Positions 22,433 to 34,100 of a DNA stretch of 64,000 bases are shown in pieces. A model generated the notes under the pieces. That model made no database searches. It worked only from the letters and a program-made list of their open reading frames with translations, and was not told where the DNA came from. The DNA lies in NCBI GenBank assembly GCA_025602915.1, contig JAHLJZ010000037.1:62001-126000 (forward strand), in the 5' to 3' direction. This DNA comes from Paraphysoderma sedebokerense (lineage: Eukaryota > Blastocladiomycota > Physodermatomycetes > Physodermatales > Physodermataceae). The position numbers were made by a program, and so were the translations under genes. Every line of letters starts with the position of its first letter. Position 1 is the stretch's first letter.

Positions 22433-24005
22433 ATGGATCCTCAATCTCGTACTACTTCTCAAGTTCAATCTGGCGGAACAACCGGACAATCTGGTACCAC
22501 CGGTGGTATGGCCACATCGAGTCAAAACCCAACCGGCACTTCCACCGGACAAGGAAACGTTCAATCTCAATCCTTAGGTCAAGGACAATCTCAGACTTTG
22601 GGGAAATCTCAAGGTCAAACTCAAGGGAGAGGTTTAACCGATAATATCAGAGGGTACGAAGCCGGTCGTGGGTACGGAGGAAGAGATCGCGGTGGGTATG
22701 GTCGCGATGACGGAGATTACGGATACGAACAAGGAATTGGACATCGTCATCGAATTCCTTGGACTGGTTCTGAATGGTTTGGTAGACCTGCTCAAGAGAG
22801 AACTTATGGCGCCGCTAGCAGCGAATTCAAACATGAAGGAACTATGGTTCAAGAGTTGCCTCACCAGAAAATGATTCATGAGTAAGTGGAAATGATCCAT
22901 TATGTTTGAGTCGCTGGGTATAATGAGCTAATACATTCTTGTGAATAGAATCACCCCTCGTGTCGAGAGAGAACGTGAACGATTGGAAATTCGTCATGCG
23001 GTACAACCCATCCACGAAACAACGTATGCTCCACCTACCTTCAGCGAAAGAGAGTTACCACCTATGCAAGGAAAAGTAGTCAGGGAAGAAATGAGGTAAA
23101 TTCGTCAAAATCAACCAATCAGTACCTGACATAATTTAAAAAAACATTGATTTCCAATTAGTCCCGAAGAACGAGAAAAAGAACGTCGTATTCGATCCAT
23201 GATTGAAAGACCTACCACCGAATACCGAGATCTCCCACCTATGCATGAAACGCATTACGCACGGGAACCGGTTATCCGAGAAAAAGTCAAACCCCGTGTG
23301 ATTTACGATATTCACCCCGTACTCCACCGCGAAGTGATCAGACCGCATATAGAAAAAGAATACGTACCTATTCGTGAAAAAATTTTCGAAGGTCCAAGAG
23401 TGAGTGACAGAGTTGAAAGATTGCCGGCGTTGAGTCGGGACGAGTGGGAACGTCGATTCGGGAGAGGAGATATGAGGGAAAAAATGTACCCCGGTGAAGG
23501 CGGTTGGCAGGATAGAGGACGTCTATCCGATTACGGGGAAGCTAGGGGTTACGGTGGAGGAAGAGATCAAGGCATGAGTATGCGTCGCCCAGGTTATGGC
23601 GATTACGAAGGTGGTAGAGAAGGCATGCAGCGTCCAGGGTACGGAGGTTACGGAGGGTACGGAGGTGGTAGAGGAAGAGAAAATGAGCAACCTTTTTACG
23701 GGGATTTAGGTAAAGGACGAGACGACGAAATTTATTATCAACGTGCTAGAGAACGAGCTCACGAACTAGGAATTGGCACGTTGCATTCTCAAGGTAGGGA
23801 CGATTACGACCGAGGAGACCGAAGACAAGGAGATTATGAAGGCCGTGGGTATGGTGGAGAAAGCCGTGGATATGGTGAAGGTCGTGGATACGGTGGAGAA
23901 AGCCGTGGATACGGTTCCGGATACGGCGAAGGCCGTGGTCGTGAAGGTCGTGGATGGGGTGAAGGAGGAAGAGAATATCGTCGCGGAGGAGTTTTCTCGC
24001 TTTAA
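22433..24005 (+). CDS. Gly/Arg/Tyr-rich disordered protein with HE..Y motifs
   Basis: Three exons, 22433-22881, 22949-23095 and 23162-24005, encode 479 aa. The first 75 residues are Gln/Ser/Thr/Gly-rich, then RGYGGRDRGG-type repeats. The middle is charged, with recurring His-Glu-Thr-x-Tyr units: QPIHETTYAPP, PPMHETHYAREP and then YDIHPVLHREVIRPHIEKEY. The C-terminus is again GYGG/RGYG-rich with near-identical short repeats between 23840 and 23980. This layout resembles fungal hydrophilic, LEA-like stress proteins whose central repeats read like HHVQPVIHE; I use this as a likeness, not an identification. There are no membrane segments or catalytic motifs. A TATA box upstream suggests regulated expression. 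Confidence 0.65.
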
Positions 24006-24371
24006 ATATCATTGTAAGCTGCCGCCGTCGGCCATTGTAAATTTCACCCTTTTGGAAACATGTAAATGTGTACAAACTTGAAAATATGAATTTTGTGTAT
24101 TTTTAGTATCAACCTTTCTTTTGCAATTCTTTGTATCCTTTTGAGATTTTTATCTCCGAATATTGATGAAAATAATTTCCATTGTCGGTGGAGTTGGCGC
24201 GAGAGAATTGGATTGGCCCGCGTAAACAAAGGTTGGAAATTAACGCCATCAAAAAGCCATTAAAATTTGAATTTGAATTTCGGCCAATTTCAATCATTTT
24301 CTCTACCAATCTACTATTTGTATTTATTGTCAATTCTATATTCTTATACATCACAGTCACATATCTCGGCA
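24006..24371. other. Intergenic region, nothing seen
   Basis: 366 bp between two plus-strand genes. It would hold the 3' end of the first and the promoter of the second. The frame is open upstream of 24372 but has no ATG. Confidence 0.4.
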
Positions 24372-25508
24372 ATGTCTCTCATATCAACGCTTGTTATTTT
24401 GTTTCTCCCGTGGGCTATTCGTAAACTCTACAGATTCTTTGCCCCCAGCAACACCAATATCGTTCCCCATCCTCCTCGAACTCATCTCGACCGAATAGCC
24501 ACATTCCTGTTACTATCATGTTGTATATTCCACCTCTCCAACCTTTTGTACCCTCCTTCCAACTTTTTTTTCACACTCAACGTCCCCTTGGATTCACCGT
24601 CATTCATCATTCGAAATAATCTACGGGACTATTTATCCACCCAAAAACAGACTTACCTCCTCCATTCCGCCGACTCCTCAAGTGGTACCCAAAACCCATG
24701 GATCCCGTCCTCTGAAATATTCGATCTCGATAACCCTCTCCGCCCGAAACTATCGTACGACGAAATCGTCACTAAATACGACTACTACATTTACCTCTAC
24801 GATCTCGTCAAATTAACTTCCAACCGTCAACTCTACGCACTCTACGGTGAATCCTCACTCTTATCCTGTGACTACTGCAGCAATTCATCAGATTACTTTC
24901 AATATTATCTTCCTTCGATACTAGGTTTTTATACTTCCTTTCTAGTGGTACTAGGACTGGTTACTATTACCCGACGAAAACAAAATTGGAGATTCACAAT
25001 AACGATCACCGTTTTGGGTAGTTTAATGCTAGAATTACTCTTTTATTCCATGGGTTCCGAGAATTTGATGTTTATATTACCAGACGAATGGATGAGTACT
25101 TTTTTATTCGATTTTACATGGTACCTCCGAAACTTGATAGGGTTGGGTGTATCCTTGATGGTTTGGTTGGTTGATAGTAAAATTTACAAAAGTAACGAAG
25201 ACGTAATGGGTGAAGTGATTCAGAATTTATCGACTGTTTATGCGATGCAAAAGGCGGTACAGTTGCAACAGAGAATTGTGAATGCTGATTCGGGTTTGAG
25301 AAAAGTAATGGTCGATGGGGTGAGTGGTATTGAGAGAAATAGAGAGTTAATTGGGGATGATGAAGAAGTGAAAAAAGTGAGAGAAGAAGCAATGAGACGG
25401 TTGAGATTGGAGAGTGTCATGGCTCAGGCTAAAGAGTTTACGGATAGAGTTTGGGGGTTGGTGGAAAAAGATCAACCCGATGATTCGACTCCTTCGGGTC
25501 AAAGTTGA
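24372..25508 (+). CDS. Multi-span membrane protein of unknown function
   Basis: A single exon of 378 aa starting MSLISTLVILFLPW at the first in-frame ATG (24372). Hydrophobic helices lie near residues 3-13, 40-60 (IATFLLLSCCIFHLSNLLY), 190-210 (ILGFYTSFLVVLGLVTI), 220-240 (FTITITVLGSLMLELLFY) and 265-285 (NLIGLGVSLMVWLV). Between the second and third is a soluble loop of about 120 residues rich in Tyr (YDEIVTKYDYYIYLYDLV). The last 90 residues are a charged coiled-coil-like tail ending in SGQS. It looks like a conserved fungal ER or organelle membrane protein but I do not recognise a name. It converges with the receptor gene on the other strand. Confidence 0.6.
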   Translation: MSLISTLVILFLPWAIRKLYRFFAPSNTNIVPHPPRTHLDRIATFLLLSCCIFHLSNLLYPPSNFFFTLNVPLDSPSFIIRNNLRDYLSTQKQTYLLHSADSSSGTQNPWIPSSEIFDLDNPLRPKLSYDEIVTKYDYYIYLYDLVKLTSNRQLYALYGESSLLSCDYCSNSSDYFQYYLPSILGFYTSFLVVLGLVTITRRKQNWRFTITITVLGSLMLELLFYSMGSENLMFILPDEWMSTFLFDFTWYLRNLIGLGVSLMVWLVDSKIYKSNEDVMGEVIQNLSTVYAMQKAVQLQQRIVNADSGLRKVMVDGVSGIERNRELIGDDEEVKKVREEAMRRLRLESVMAQAKEFTDRVWGLVEKDQPDDSTPSGQS

Positions 25509-25879
25509 ATTTAGTTTTTTTCTTGGGGTGTTTGTTTAATTTGTACGAATAAATATGTACAGATGAAATACAAGATTTGGATTTTCGGGGTGGTCAAACC
25601 CTGTTGGGATAATCTTTGTTTAACAATTTTCGAGAATAAATTATCAAGATGTACCACCACTCCCGTCATTAAAAATACAGCATTGTTTATTTCAATTTAG
25701 TATGTAAACGGTGATAACGATTTCTCTCATGTGCAAATGCCTATGCGTCATTATGTTACAGTCTAGTATACAAATAAATAGTTATAACTATTCGAAACGC
25801 AGAATAGTTACCAGTAGATTTCCCGATATCAAGTCCCTAAATTAATCCGCTCTAAAGAAAGTGTAACATCGAAATCGTT
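25509..25879. other. Convergent intergenic region
   Basis: 371 bp between the stop codons of two convergent genes. It is AT-rich with AATAAA-like strings on both strands (for example AATAAA near 25547) that may serve 3' end formation. No gene is seen. Confidence 0.4.
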
Positions 25880-27816
25880 TTATGAAACTACCACCATCGG
25901 TACCACTGATTTCGCAGCCTGTCCTGTAGACTCTCTAGACTCGACAGGTGTCCCCGCTAACCAGCATAACACTCTATACCGCCGTTCTTCGAACCAAGAA
26001 GGGTCCCGTTCAATCTGTCGTACAGAGTTTGCGAAAATACCTAGTCCGAATTTTTTGTTGTGTTCGTCAATTAGAGGTGATAATATTTCTTGTTTGAGTG
26101 TCGTTTGAATGGTTTGGTCCGTCAGGAATAGTGACGCGTTAAAGAAACCCTGGGGACATATGACAATGGGAAAGACGGAAAGACGGAAAAATGGATAATA
26201 GGATACAGTTATTTAGCGAGATTTTTGAAAGTTTTTAGAGGGGGGAGAATGAAAATAAAGATGAATACCTGTAGACCAGTGATAATATATTCGAATACTA
26301 GCATCTCGTAGACGTAGCCTTCTGTGATTGTGAAAACAGTCTACAATAGATACAAGATTTGAGGTGTCAGTTCAATTCCAAATAAATGGATATCGACGAG
26401 ACTTGCATGCGCAAAGCCGGTGAGGAGAGAAAGAAATTAACAGAAAAAGATAACTGTACCTCGCAAATGATAAGTGATAAGTGAGTGATTAAATTGAATA
26501 ATGGATAAATAATTAAACGTTGAGCAGGTCGGCTTCTATAGACTGATTTATTCCTTCCTATCGTCGAGTTCTGGTTATACAAATTGGGAGAAAATACCAT
26601 CGATGGTGATGCGGCGGGAGCAGCGCAGTGGGGAGTTGAAACGACCAGCTTTGGAAGATTAGTAGTTGAAGAATTTGGAATGTTTAGCCGTTCTTCGGGA
26701 CTGGTGGCTAATCCCGTTCCAGGAGATAACGCTTGTAATGAAGCTTGTGACTTCTTTTCTAATTCTCCACCTAATGCAACCTCTTGAAAGCTGGCAACAG
26801 CAGAGTTGGCGGCTGCATTTGAAGCTTCCCCGTGATGACGACTAGATTGATTCGACACTGCGACGTTAGACGGGGATCGCTGATTTACTGTTTTTTGGTG
26901 CAGGGATAGTCGCGAGAGAATTCGAGAAACGACGAATACGCAGTATATGCTTCCCAAAATTACATAAATGTATGCACTGACCCATTGGGATCCTAAGGAA
27001 TAAGCCCAGGTGGCAGAATGGAACCAACAACGTTGTTTCTCTGTTTAAGGTACGTGAAGGAATGGAGAAGGAAAAAGTGAAAGGGGAAAAGAAAGCAGAT
27101 GTTGGTACTTGCGACAACTGAATCAAAATGTTACTGTATTTTTACCTTGACGCCATTCATAAGTTTCCCCAAATAAAGGCACGCAAGCTCCGAATGCTGA
27201 AAAAGCTGTACAAAGTATAGCCCACTTTGTAGGATTCAGAGTTCTTGAAGCATTAATTCGCTGCACAAAAACCATGTACAAATGCTAAATCGCCCAAATG
27301 TAAGCACTTCCAAAATCTCTACCAGTATCAATTCGGTGGACACAATCAAACTACATACCGCCGCCACACAGGTAGTAAAGCAGAATGACAATAGAAAACT
27401 AAAGACGAAACCTGTATGGTTGTCGTTAATTCTGAGCTAGTAAGCACTACCGAATTCGATATGAGAAATTAGATGCATACCCCACATCACGACGTTGCAG
27501 AATATATGGTTCAGCGGATTGACACCATATTCGGGTAATCCAGTGGTAGTGTAATTGAATACTGCAAACAGCGCATCTGCCACACATACAAACAGGCTAA
27601 AGACAGCAAAATTAGTGTCCATAAAAGTTTCTCCATTCTGAATGAAAAGAAAGAGTTGTACCTTAACACGAACATTGGCCGTTTTCCTAGCTCCGGGTTC
27701 AGCCAATATCGTACAAGACAGTACATCAAGAAGGCAAGGATACAAAAAGAGAAAGAAATCGTAGAAGATACGAATGAAATAGAACGAAGTGTTGTAAATT
27801 GTGAAGGGTCGACCAT
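25880..27816 (-). CDS. Seven-helix receptor, cAMP-receptor/Git3-like GPCR
   Basis: Seven exons on the minus strand: 27816-27662, 27596-27481, 27411-27359, 27260-27146, 27040-26460, 26340-26269 and 26149-25880, giving 453 aa. Helices follow in order: ISFVSSTISFSFCILAFLMY; FVCVADALFAVFN; a third region from CNVVMW through SFLLSFCFTTCVAA; ILCTAFSAFGACVPLF; WVSAYIYVILGSIYCVFVV; LIIYPLFNLITHLSLIIC; and VFEYIITGLQGFFNASLFL. A Ser/Asn-rich third intracellular loop of roughly 120 residues separates helices 5 and 6, and a soluble tail follows helix 7. The order, the short N-terminus and the FEYIITGLQGFFNA motif fit the Dicty-CAR/Git3 class of fungal nutrient and pheromone-independent receptors acting through G-alpha and cAMP. 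The ligand cannot be read from sequence. Confidence 0.8.
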
Positions 27817-28761
27817 TTTTCTTTTTCGTAATCTTTTTCCGAAATTCGCGACTTGGCAAGCCCTAGTGTGTCGAAAGAGAGAAGGCTAACAACAAAGCAT
27901 TCAAAGGAGAGGGTGTTCAATGAAATGCAAGATGTAATGCTTTTTTACGAACACTGGGTTAGAGTTATCGCACAGAGCGGTGTAAATGACTTCATTTGGT
28001 TGCACTTATGCTCAAAGGACGACGACATGCCTCGACTGGCCCGCTCGGGTTGTATTTTAAACTGCGCTGGCAAGGGTCTCGGCAAGTGCCGACTTCATCT
28101 ATTAAGAATGGACATTGATGAGTATTGATAACAAAGGAATCCGGACGCTGAAGTACATAAAGCAGTTAAATTTAATTTATGTTTCGATCTTCAGCGGGAC
28201 CTTCTGTTCCTAATTGCTTCGTTTTCTGCCATTATGAACCGATGAAGCCGTTCTTAGCGTATAATACCTCCAGCACATATCAAATAAGTTTCCCAGACTT
28301 GAACGGAATAAATGAATCGAGTATAAAGGGGGAGGCAAAGAGGCCGAATGGATCATGAATCCATGATTGCATTATTCTCGCTTAATACATGACAATTTTG
28401 GTGCTTTCTTCGCCGCAGATGGATGTGGATAAACGAGCACAACGGAATACGGATTTGTCAGTTCATGTCATTCTGGATATATCAGTGTTTTCTTTTTCTG
28501 TCGTTGATATCGGAGGTTAAGGTCACAGTATTCCCAGTGCCTCCATCGTCGTCGATCCAAAGAAGTCATCCACTCATCATCCACAAATCACGTAATCCAA
28601 TCCAGCGGGAATCGTTTTCGTTTTTCAGTGCGTCCTTCCGCTCAAACAACACAAACACCGCTCTTTACATCACCCACAGTTTTCTCATCATCATCGTCTC
28701 ATCTCCCGTATCTGCGAATTGTACACTGGTTCCATATTCTATATCCTCATAACAGACAGCT
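27817..28761. other. Divergent promoter region (receptor / ERG25)
   Basis: 945 bp between two divergent genes. A TATAAAG (28322-28328, +) lies 434 bp before the ERG25 ATG, too far for a simple core promoter unless the 5' UTR is long or spliced. A 6-bp-arm hairpin (TCGGCA/TGCCGA) occurs near 28078-28091. No gene is supported. Confidence 0.35.
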
Positions 28762-30029
28762 ATGGCCTCGACTTTTGAGTCCCTACCCCCTCCACAACTG
28801 TCATGGCTCGACCAAACTTGGGCCGACCTATTTAAAGATCGCAACCAACTTATTGTATTGGCTGCTATCAGTTTCATTGTCCATGAGATTGTCTATTTCG
28901 GACGGTATGTTATTTTGGTCCTGCTTTGTGTGGCATCGATGTATTTTTTTCTCCATTCGATGTCGTTGTTCTTTCCTCTTATTTGGGTTCTCTCGCTCTG
29001 TCGCGCATCTACTGCGGCGGAGTATTCGGATTCTACATTTAATATAAACTTTATTGCTCTACTATCTTGAATGAATTATCCTAATATTTATACGATTAAA
29101 TGAACTTAGGTATATTCCTTTCATGATTGCTTCGAGAATTCGTTACTTCGATAAATACAAGCTTCAAGCCGATAAACAAATTTCAGATGAACAATGGTGG
29201 AAGTGTGTTAAAGGTGTATTGATCGGTCAATGGTGTATTGATTTACCCTTGATGATATTCTTTCACCCTACTGCTCAATTAATCGGAATGAAAGTGGACA
29301 CTGTTCCATTGCCTTCTTGGTTAGTCTTACAATTCTTGCTTTATACAAACATACTTTTTGGGTGACTAATCCGATGTCATAGGTACGATATCGCCTACCA
29401 GAATGTCATTTTCCTCGTTGTCGAAGATGCATTCCATTATTGGGCACACAGAGCATTACATACCTTTCCCAAACTTTACAAAATCGTTCACAAACAACAT
29501 CACGAATTCGCAGCTCCTTTTGGCTTGGCAGCAGAGTATGCCCATCCTTACGAAGTCTTGATTCTTAGTATGGGTACTTTTATTGGTCCATTGATGTATT
29601 GCTTATATACTGGTGGAGAATTTCATGTTTTTACCATGTTGGTATGGAGTGTGGTCAGAACATTCCAAGCGGTTGATGCTCACAGTGGTTATGATTTCCC
29701 CTGGAGTTTGCACAATATTCTTCCATTCTGGTCAGGTACGTTAATCGAAGCTTTCTTGCTCGTCGTGTTTTTCGCTTCTTTCCTAATTTTGCGTTGGCTT
29801 GTCCCCCTCTCTTCACAATCAACTATTATGGATTCCACCAGGCGCGGAACACCATGATTATCACCACCAAGCTTTCGTTGGCAATTACTCGACTTCCTTC
29901 CGCTGGTGGGATTACTTTTGCGGTACTGACAAGAACTACCGTGCCTACCGACAAAGACAAGAGGAAGAGAAGCGTTCACAAAAGGCAGTGAAATCTGATG
30001 GTGTGAAGCAAGGAACGAAGGAAGAATAA
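28762..30029 (+). CDS. ERG25: C-4 methylsterol oxidase
   Basis: Four exons, 28762-28904, 29110-29319, 29383-29735 and 29842-30029, encode 297 aa. It oxidises the C-4 methyl groups of sterol precursors in the ER during ergosterol synthesis, using a di-iron centre. The His clusters of the fatty acid hydroxylase superfamily are all present: [16 protein letters not shown] and [10 protein letters not shown], plus HSGYDFPW. Membrane segments flank them ([35 protein letters not shown]). The charged Lys/Glu-rich tail after the last His cluster ends VKQGTKEE and lacks a clear KKXX signal. Intron 1 (205 nt) is longer than its neighbours. Length and motifs are normal. Confidence 0.95.
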
Positions 30030-31103
30030 GGTGTATTCTCGTGTATGCATGGTACTGTCCTGCTCAAACTTCTAGTTTTTTCCGTGTAGAATCGCAATAG
30101 GATAAAAAGGTTAAATTTGGTCTCTAATTTGAGATGTAATATAGTTTGAGGCTTCAGAGTTCTGTTCTTCGTCTTGTCAAATATAGTCCATGGCTGCTGG
30201 ACTGTGTGTGATGTGTTGCTCGCTAAAATTGCAATCTTGCGCCAGCACCACATGTGTTCAAATGATATTCGATAAGTTTGCACCTAAATCATAAGCGCGG
30301 TCTCGGCGCTTTCGTGTGGGATACTGAACATGTATCATACACGAAACTTTTACAAACCTCGCTGAGAGTGAACGCAGGCACGTTGATCCTATGTCTTTTT
30401 CTTGGCGCGACTAATCAGACGTCGCCAGAAATCTATTAGAAAACCACTTATGCAAGTCATATCTTGAGCGAGCTTCTTATCCGGTGGGGGCATTGTCGTA
30501 CGAGGGTTTGATCCCTTAGCAGCCAGAAGCCAGCCCCCAATGTAGAAGAGGAGAAATGCTTATTCGAGATTGCATATTGTGAGATTCTCATTCGGATGCC
30601 GTGGGATAATGTCGAGGGTGATAGAGGAGATTGGGCCGAGATGGGCTTGGAAGGGAGGGAAGAATGGGAATGGAACTCTCGTAAGACAGGGCAGGCTGGC
30701 CGGGCAGAAGGCGCGTCTCTGATTGGCCGAGATTTAATTATCGCTGACCCGCACAATCCAGCGTCTGGCACAATCATTCAATGCTTATTTTGCACGCAGA
30801 TTAGATGACTTTTGTGGGGGTGATAATTGCCGACATTCGCTCTCCTCCTCTCTGTCTGTATTGCTGAAGTGTATTTAAGGCTGGAATTGATGGTGTATCG
30901 CCGTGAAAGCTCCCGTCTCTGACCGCTTCTGTCCCTCTCCGACCCTTGTCCCTACACGCCCGTGAATAGAACAAGCGGAATCGCAACTCCGACCGCTACA
31001 TTAGGAAATTAGACTACTTTTGTGCCACACATTATACGGTATATCGGAACCCGGAAAAAATCACTTTGTGTCATATTGAGTCTGTGGTCGCCTTCTCAAG
31101 CAC
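30030..31103. other. Intergenic region, no gene seen
   Basis: 1.07 kb. A GTATTTAAGG element (30871-30880) and a pyrimidine-rich run just before it may form the promoter of the next gene (ATG 31104). The open frame at 30457-30777 (-) lacks an ATG-supported family. Confidence 0.35.
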
Positions 31104-34100
31104 ATGTTCACCTTCAAAAAAGCATTCAGAGTTGTCCTGGCGCTAGATCTCGTATTCTCTCTGATCACCTCGTCTCTCGTCTTGACTATCGGAAACGTAC
31201 AGTCTGTTGGGGGAATCATTGATGTCGCATTAGTAGGAATCTTTCGGGTGGCCTTGTCGTTTGGTTTGGTAAAACGAATTGACAACCTGCCAGTTTTGGT
31301 TTCAACGGTATTTATTGGTTAACATTTCCGTTTCATGAGGAAATATGGAATTCGGTGGAAACTCCAATACTAACTGATTATATGATCTGTTACCACTTTT
31401 ATTAGGGGTCAATCATATTTCTCATCGTCAAGACATCAATTATCGCAGCGACGTCGGTACTGCATTGGACGTTTATCCTTCATTTACTGTTTCCGTTTTG
31501 TTTTTCGCTTGCCGAAGCCAGCCTTTATTCGTACTCTGTCTTTCTTCATGGCCTTGAGTACTGGAGAGATTTTAGTGAGTCTGATGAACACAAGTACACT
31601 GCTATACCTTCCAGCGAACCCTCTCCGCTTCCGAGACATGCTGTTGTAACGGACCATGGCCGTCGAAATAGTTTTACGGAAGGAATGAAGCAGAGCACCA
31701 GCAGTGCGAGTCATAACAATGGCCATAATGGAGGAATGTCATATAATCCTCTTCAGAGAACCCAAAGTTTAAGTCCGTATCACCATCGTCGAAGAAACCG
31801 CAATTTTACAGAAGACTCGATCGCAGAGCGAGAAGACTACCTAAAGTTTTTGAACCTTTCAGTTCCCTCCTTATACACAACTTCGACAGGCGCTGGCCCT
31901 CGATATTCAGAATCATTTCAATCTCAAACAGCACATTTGCTGCAGCCAGATCGACAACACTCTCCTCGAAACCGATCACAATCATTGAATGAAGTCACGC
32001 AATACGGCACATTAAACTTAAACCCTTCACTCGCTCCAATATCAGCATCTCAACGATGGAGTATACCCAATATCTTTAGCTTTGATTCATTCAAAAAACC
32101 GAGATCCAGTTCACTAAAAGAGAAGGCTAAAAGCGATAGCGTAGATTCTCCTAAACCAACGAGAAAGAATTCACAAGAATCGTCGTCCAGTCGTCGACCT
32201 CGCCCTCAGTTCGGCTTAGACTTGGATTTCGACTATTCCACTCGTTTGAATGATGCTAGCTCATTCGAAGTAGGAAGTTCCGGTAGTTCACATTATAGCA
32301 TTCCTGAAGAAAGCGATGGAGATACCTCAGAATCCTCTTCGCAGCGTTACTCAAAATCGGAGGACCTATCGTCCGCACTCACCGAAACATCAGCATCATA
32401 CAAATCTTCGAATCTCTTTCCATCACCTTCTACGTCGCCTAATCCACATATATTCGATGACGATGAAAACGATGAAAACGTAGGTTCAGAACGGCGGTCC
32501 TCTGGATACTCTTCTCAGTTATCCTACCCGATCGATATTCCAACAACACAGAAGCACCACTCTCCATCGCCAAATTCTCATACACGTCAAAAATCCAATT
32601 CAAAACTTATATATAAGCACATAAATAAGCTTATCTACGGCCTCCCTACCGTTGCAAATCACTACATTTTCCTTAGTAATTTCAATGCAGCCCGAGAATT
32701 AATCGGTGACTTTAAAAACACTTTTCCGCGGTTTGCATTGTTACTGGCAGAAGTTGCCCTACATAGCGATATTCTCAGCGGTAAAATCGTAGGAAAACAT
32801 GTCGACAAAAGAGAGATATTGTTGGAGTTATTGTATAATGTCGAAGTTGTCGCGACTCGGGTCTTGAGTTCTGAAAGCGAATGTGTATGTTTATCTCTTA
32901 TTGTTTCGGCAAAAGCGGATGTATTGGTGAAACTAATTCATTTATGGTTTTCGACTTGACAGGAATCCGCACTGATTAATCTACATAAAGCCAATTCGTT
33001 GCCTTTGATTTATAAGACAGAAGACAAGGAATTATGTACTCTATTCTTTAGATGGGATTGTGAGTTGAGTCGCGCTGAAGCCATACTCATGAAAAGCATT
33101 CTACAATTGCGTCAGGGAAGAGAGATTAAAGGATCGCTGTATGCAATGATTTGTTTTGTTGCAAAATTCGTCGTTCCTATTGAACTAACATTTGCATTAA
33201 TTAAATCAGCAATCTTCGAAAATCTCACTCCCTTCTTTGTCGTCTCGCCGCTTCCGTCAAAGCCTTCATGACATCTCAGCAGATGGAAATCCTCAATTCA
33301 CCTAAATGTGTATCGACATTGTACTTTTCTATCAAGTATAATCTACTTCTTGCATCCACTATCTGGTCAGTATTATCCGCTACATTACCTCTATGGCAAA
33401 AGTCATGGACGTTGGGAGTGGCAAAAATTAGCGAACTTTTCAACGGCGATATGTCGGATTTAGCCGAAAATGACGGAAATCTCGAAGAGAATTTAGAAGA
33501 TCTATGGAAGCAGTGGAAGTTAGCTTGTGATGGGACTTCGGTTGATGATCTGAATCAGGAGTTAGACCGAAATGCAAAATATTCGATTGGGCGACTTCCC
33601 AATATGGCTATTCTTGTCTTGTTTACGCAGCTGTGGATTAAGTCTAATAGTGACTTATCTCAAGAAAGCGCCTTTAATCCGTTTGTGACATCATTCGCTG
33701 CCACCGGAGACGCCGATTCTCTTAAAACGCTCGCCGAAGGAATAGTACAGCTTTATCCAACATACCCTATACTCTTGTATCTTGGGAGTTGCGCCTCGCA
33801 GAAAGCCGGCGACATTCATACATCAGTGACATGGGCTAACCAAAGTGTTGTTTTGACAAGCAAGAACAGAGTGGTTTGTATTATTCTAATCTTCCTTTGG
33901 TATAGAATCGATTATAACATCTAATTCTAATATTTTCTTATAGATCGCAAGGCCACTGATGCTTCATTTATCGCAGCTATATCTGGTAGTTCAACGTCCA
34001 GATGAAGCCATACCGCTACTACAACAATTGTACTATCAGCACCGTCAGTCTCAATCCATGGCATCATCGCTCCCAGACATTCGAACTAATGATCCAAATT

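Noticed and set aside
30480-30530. tRNA-like GGTTTGATCCC string
   Set aside because: The T-stem does not pair and no cloverleaf could be drawn.
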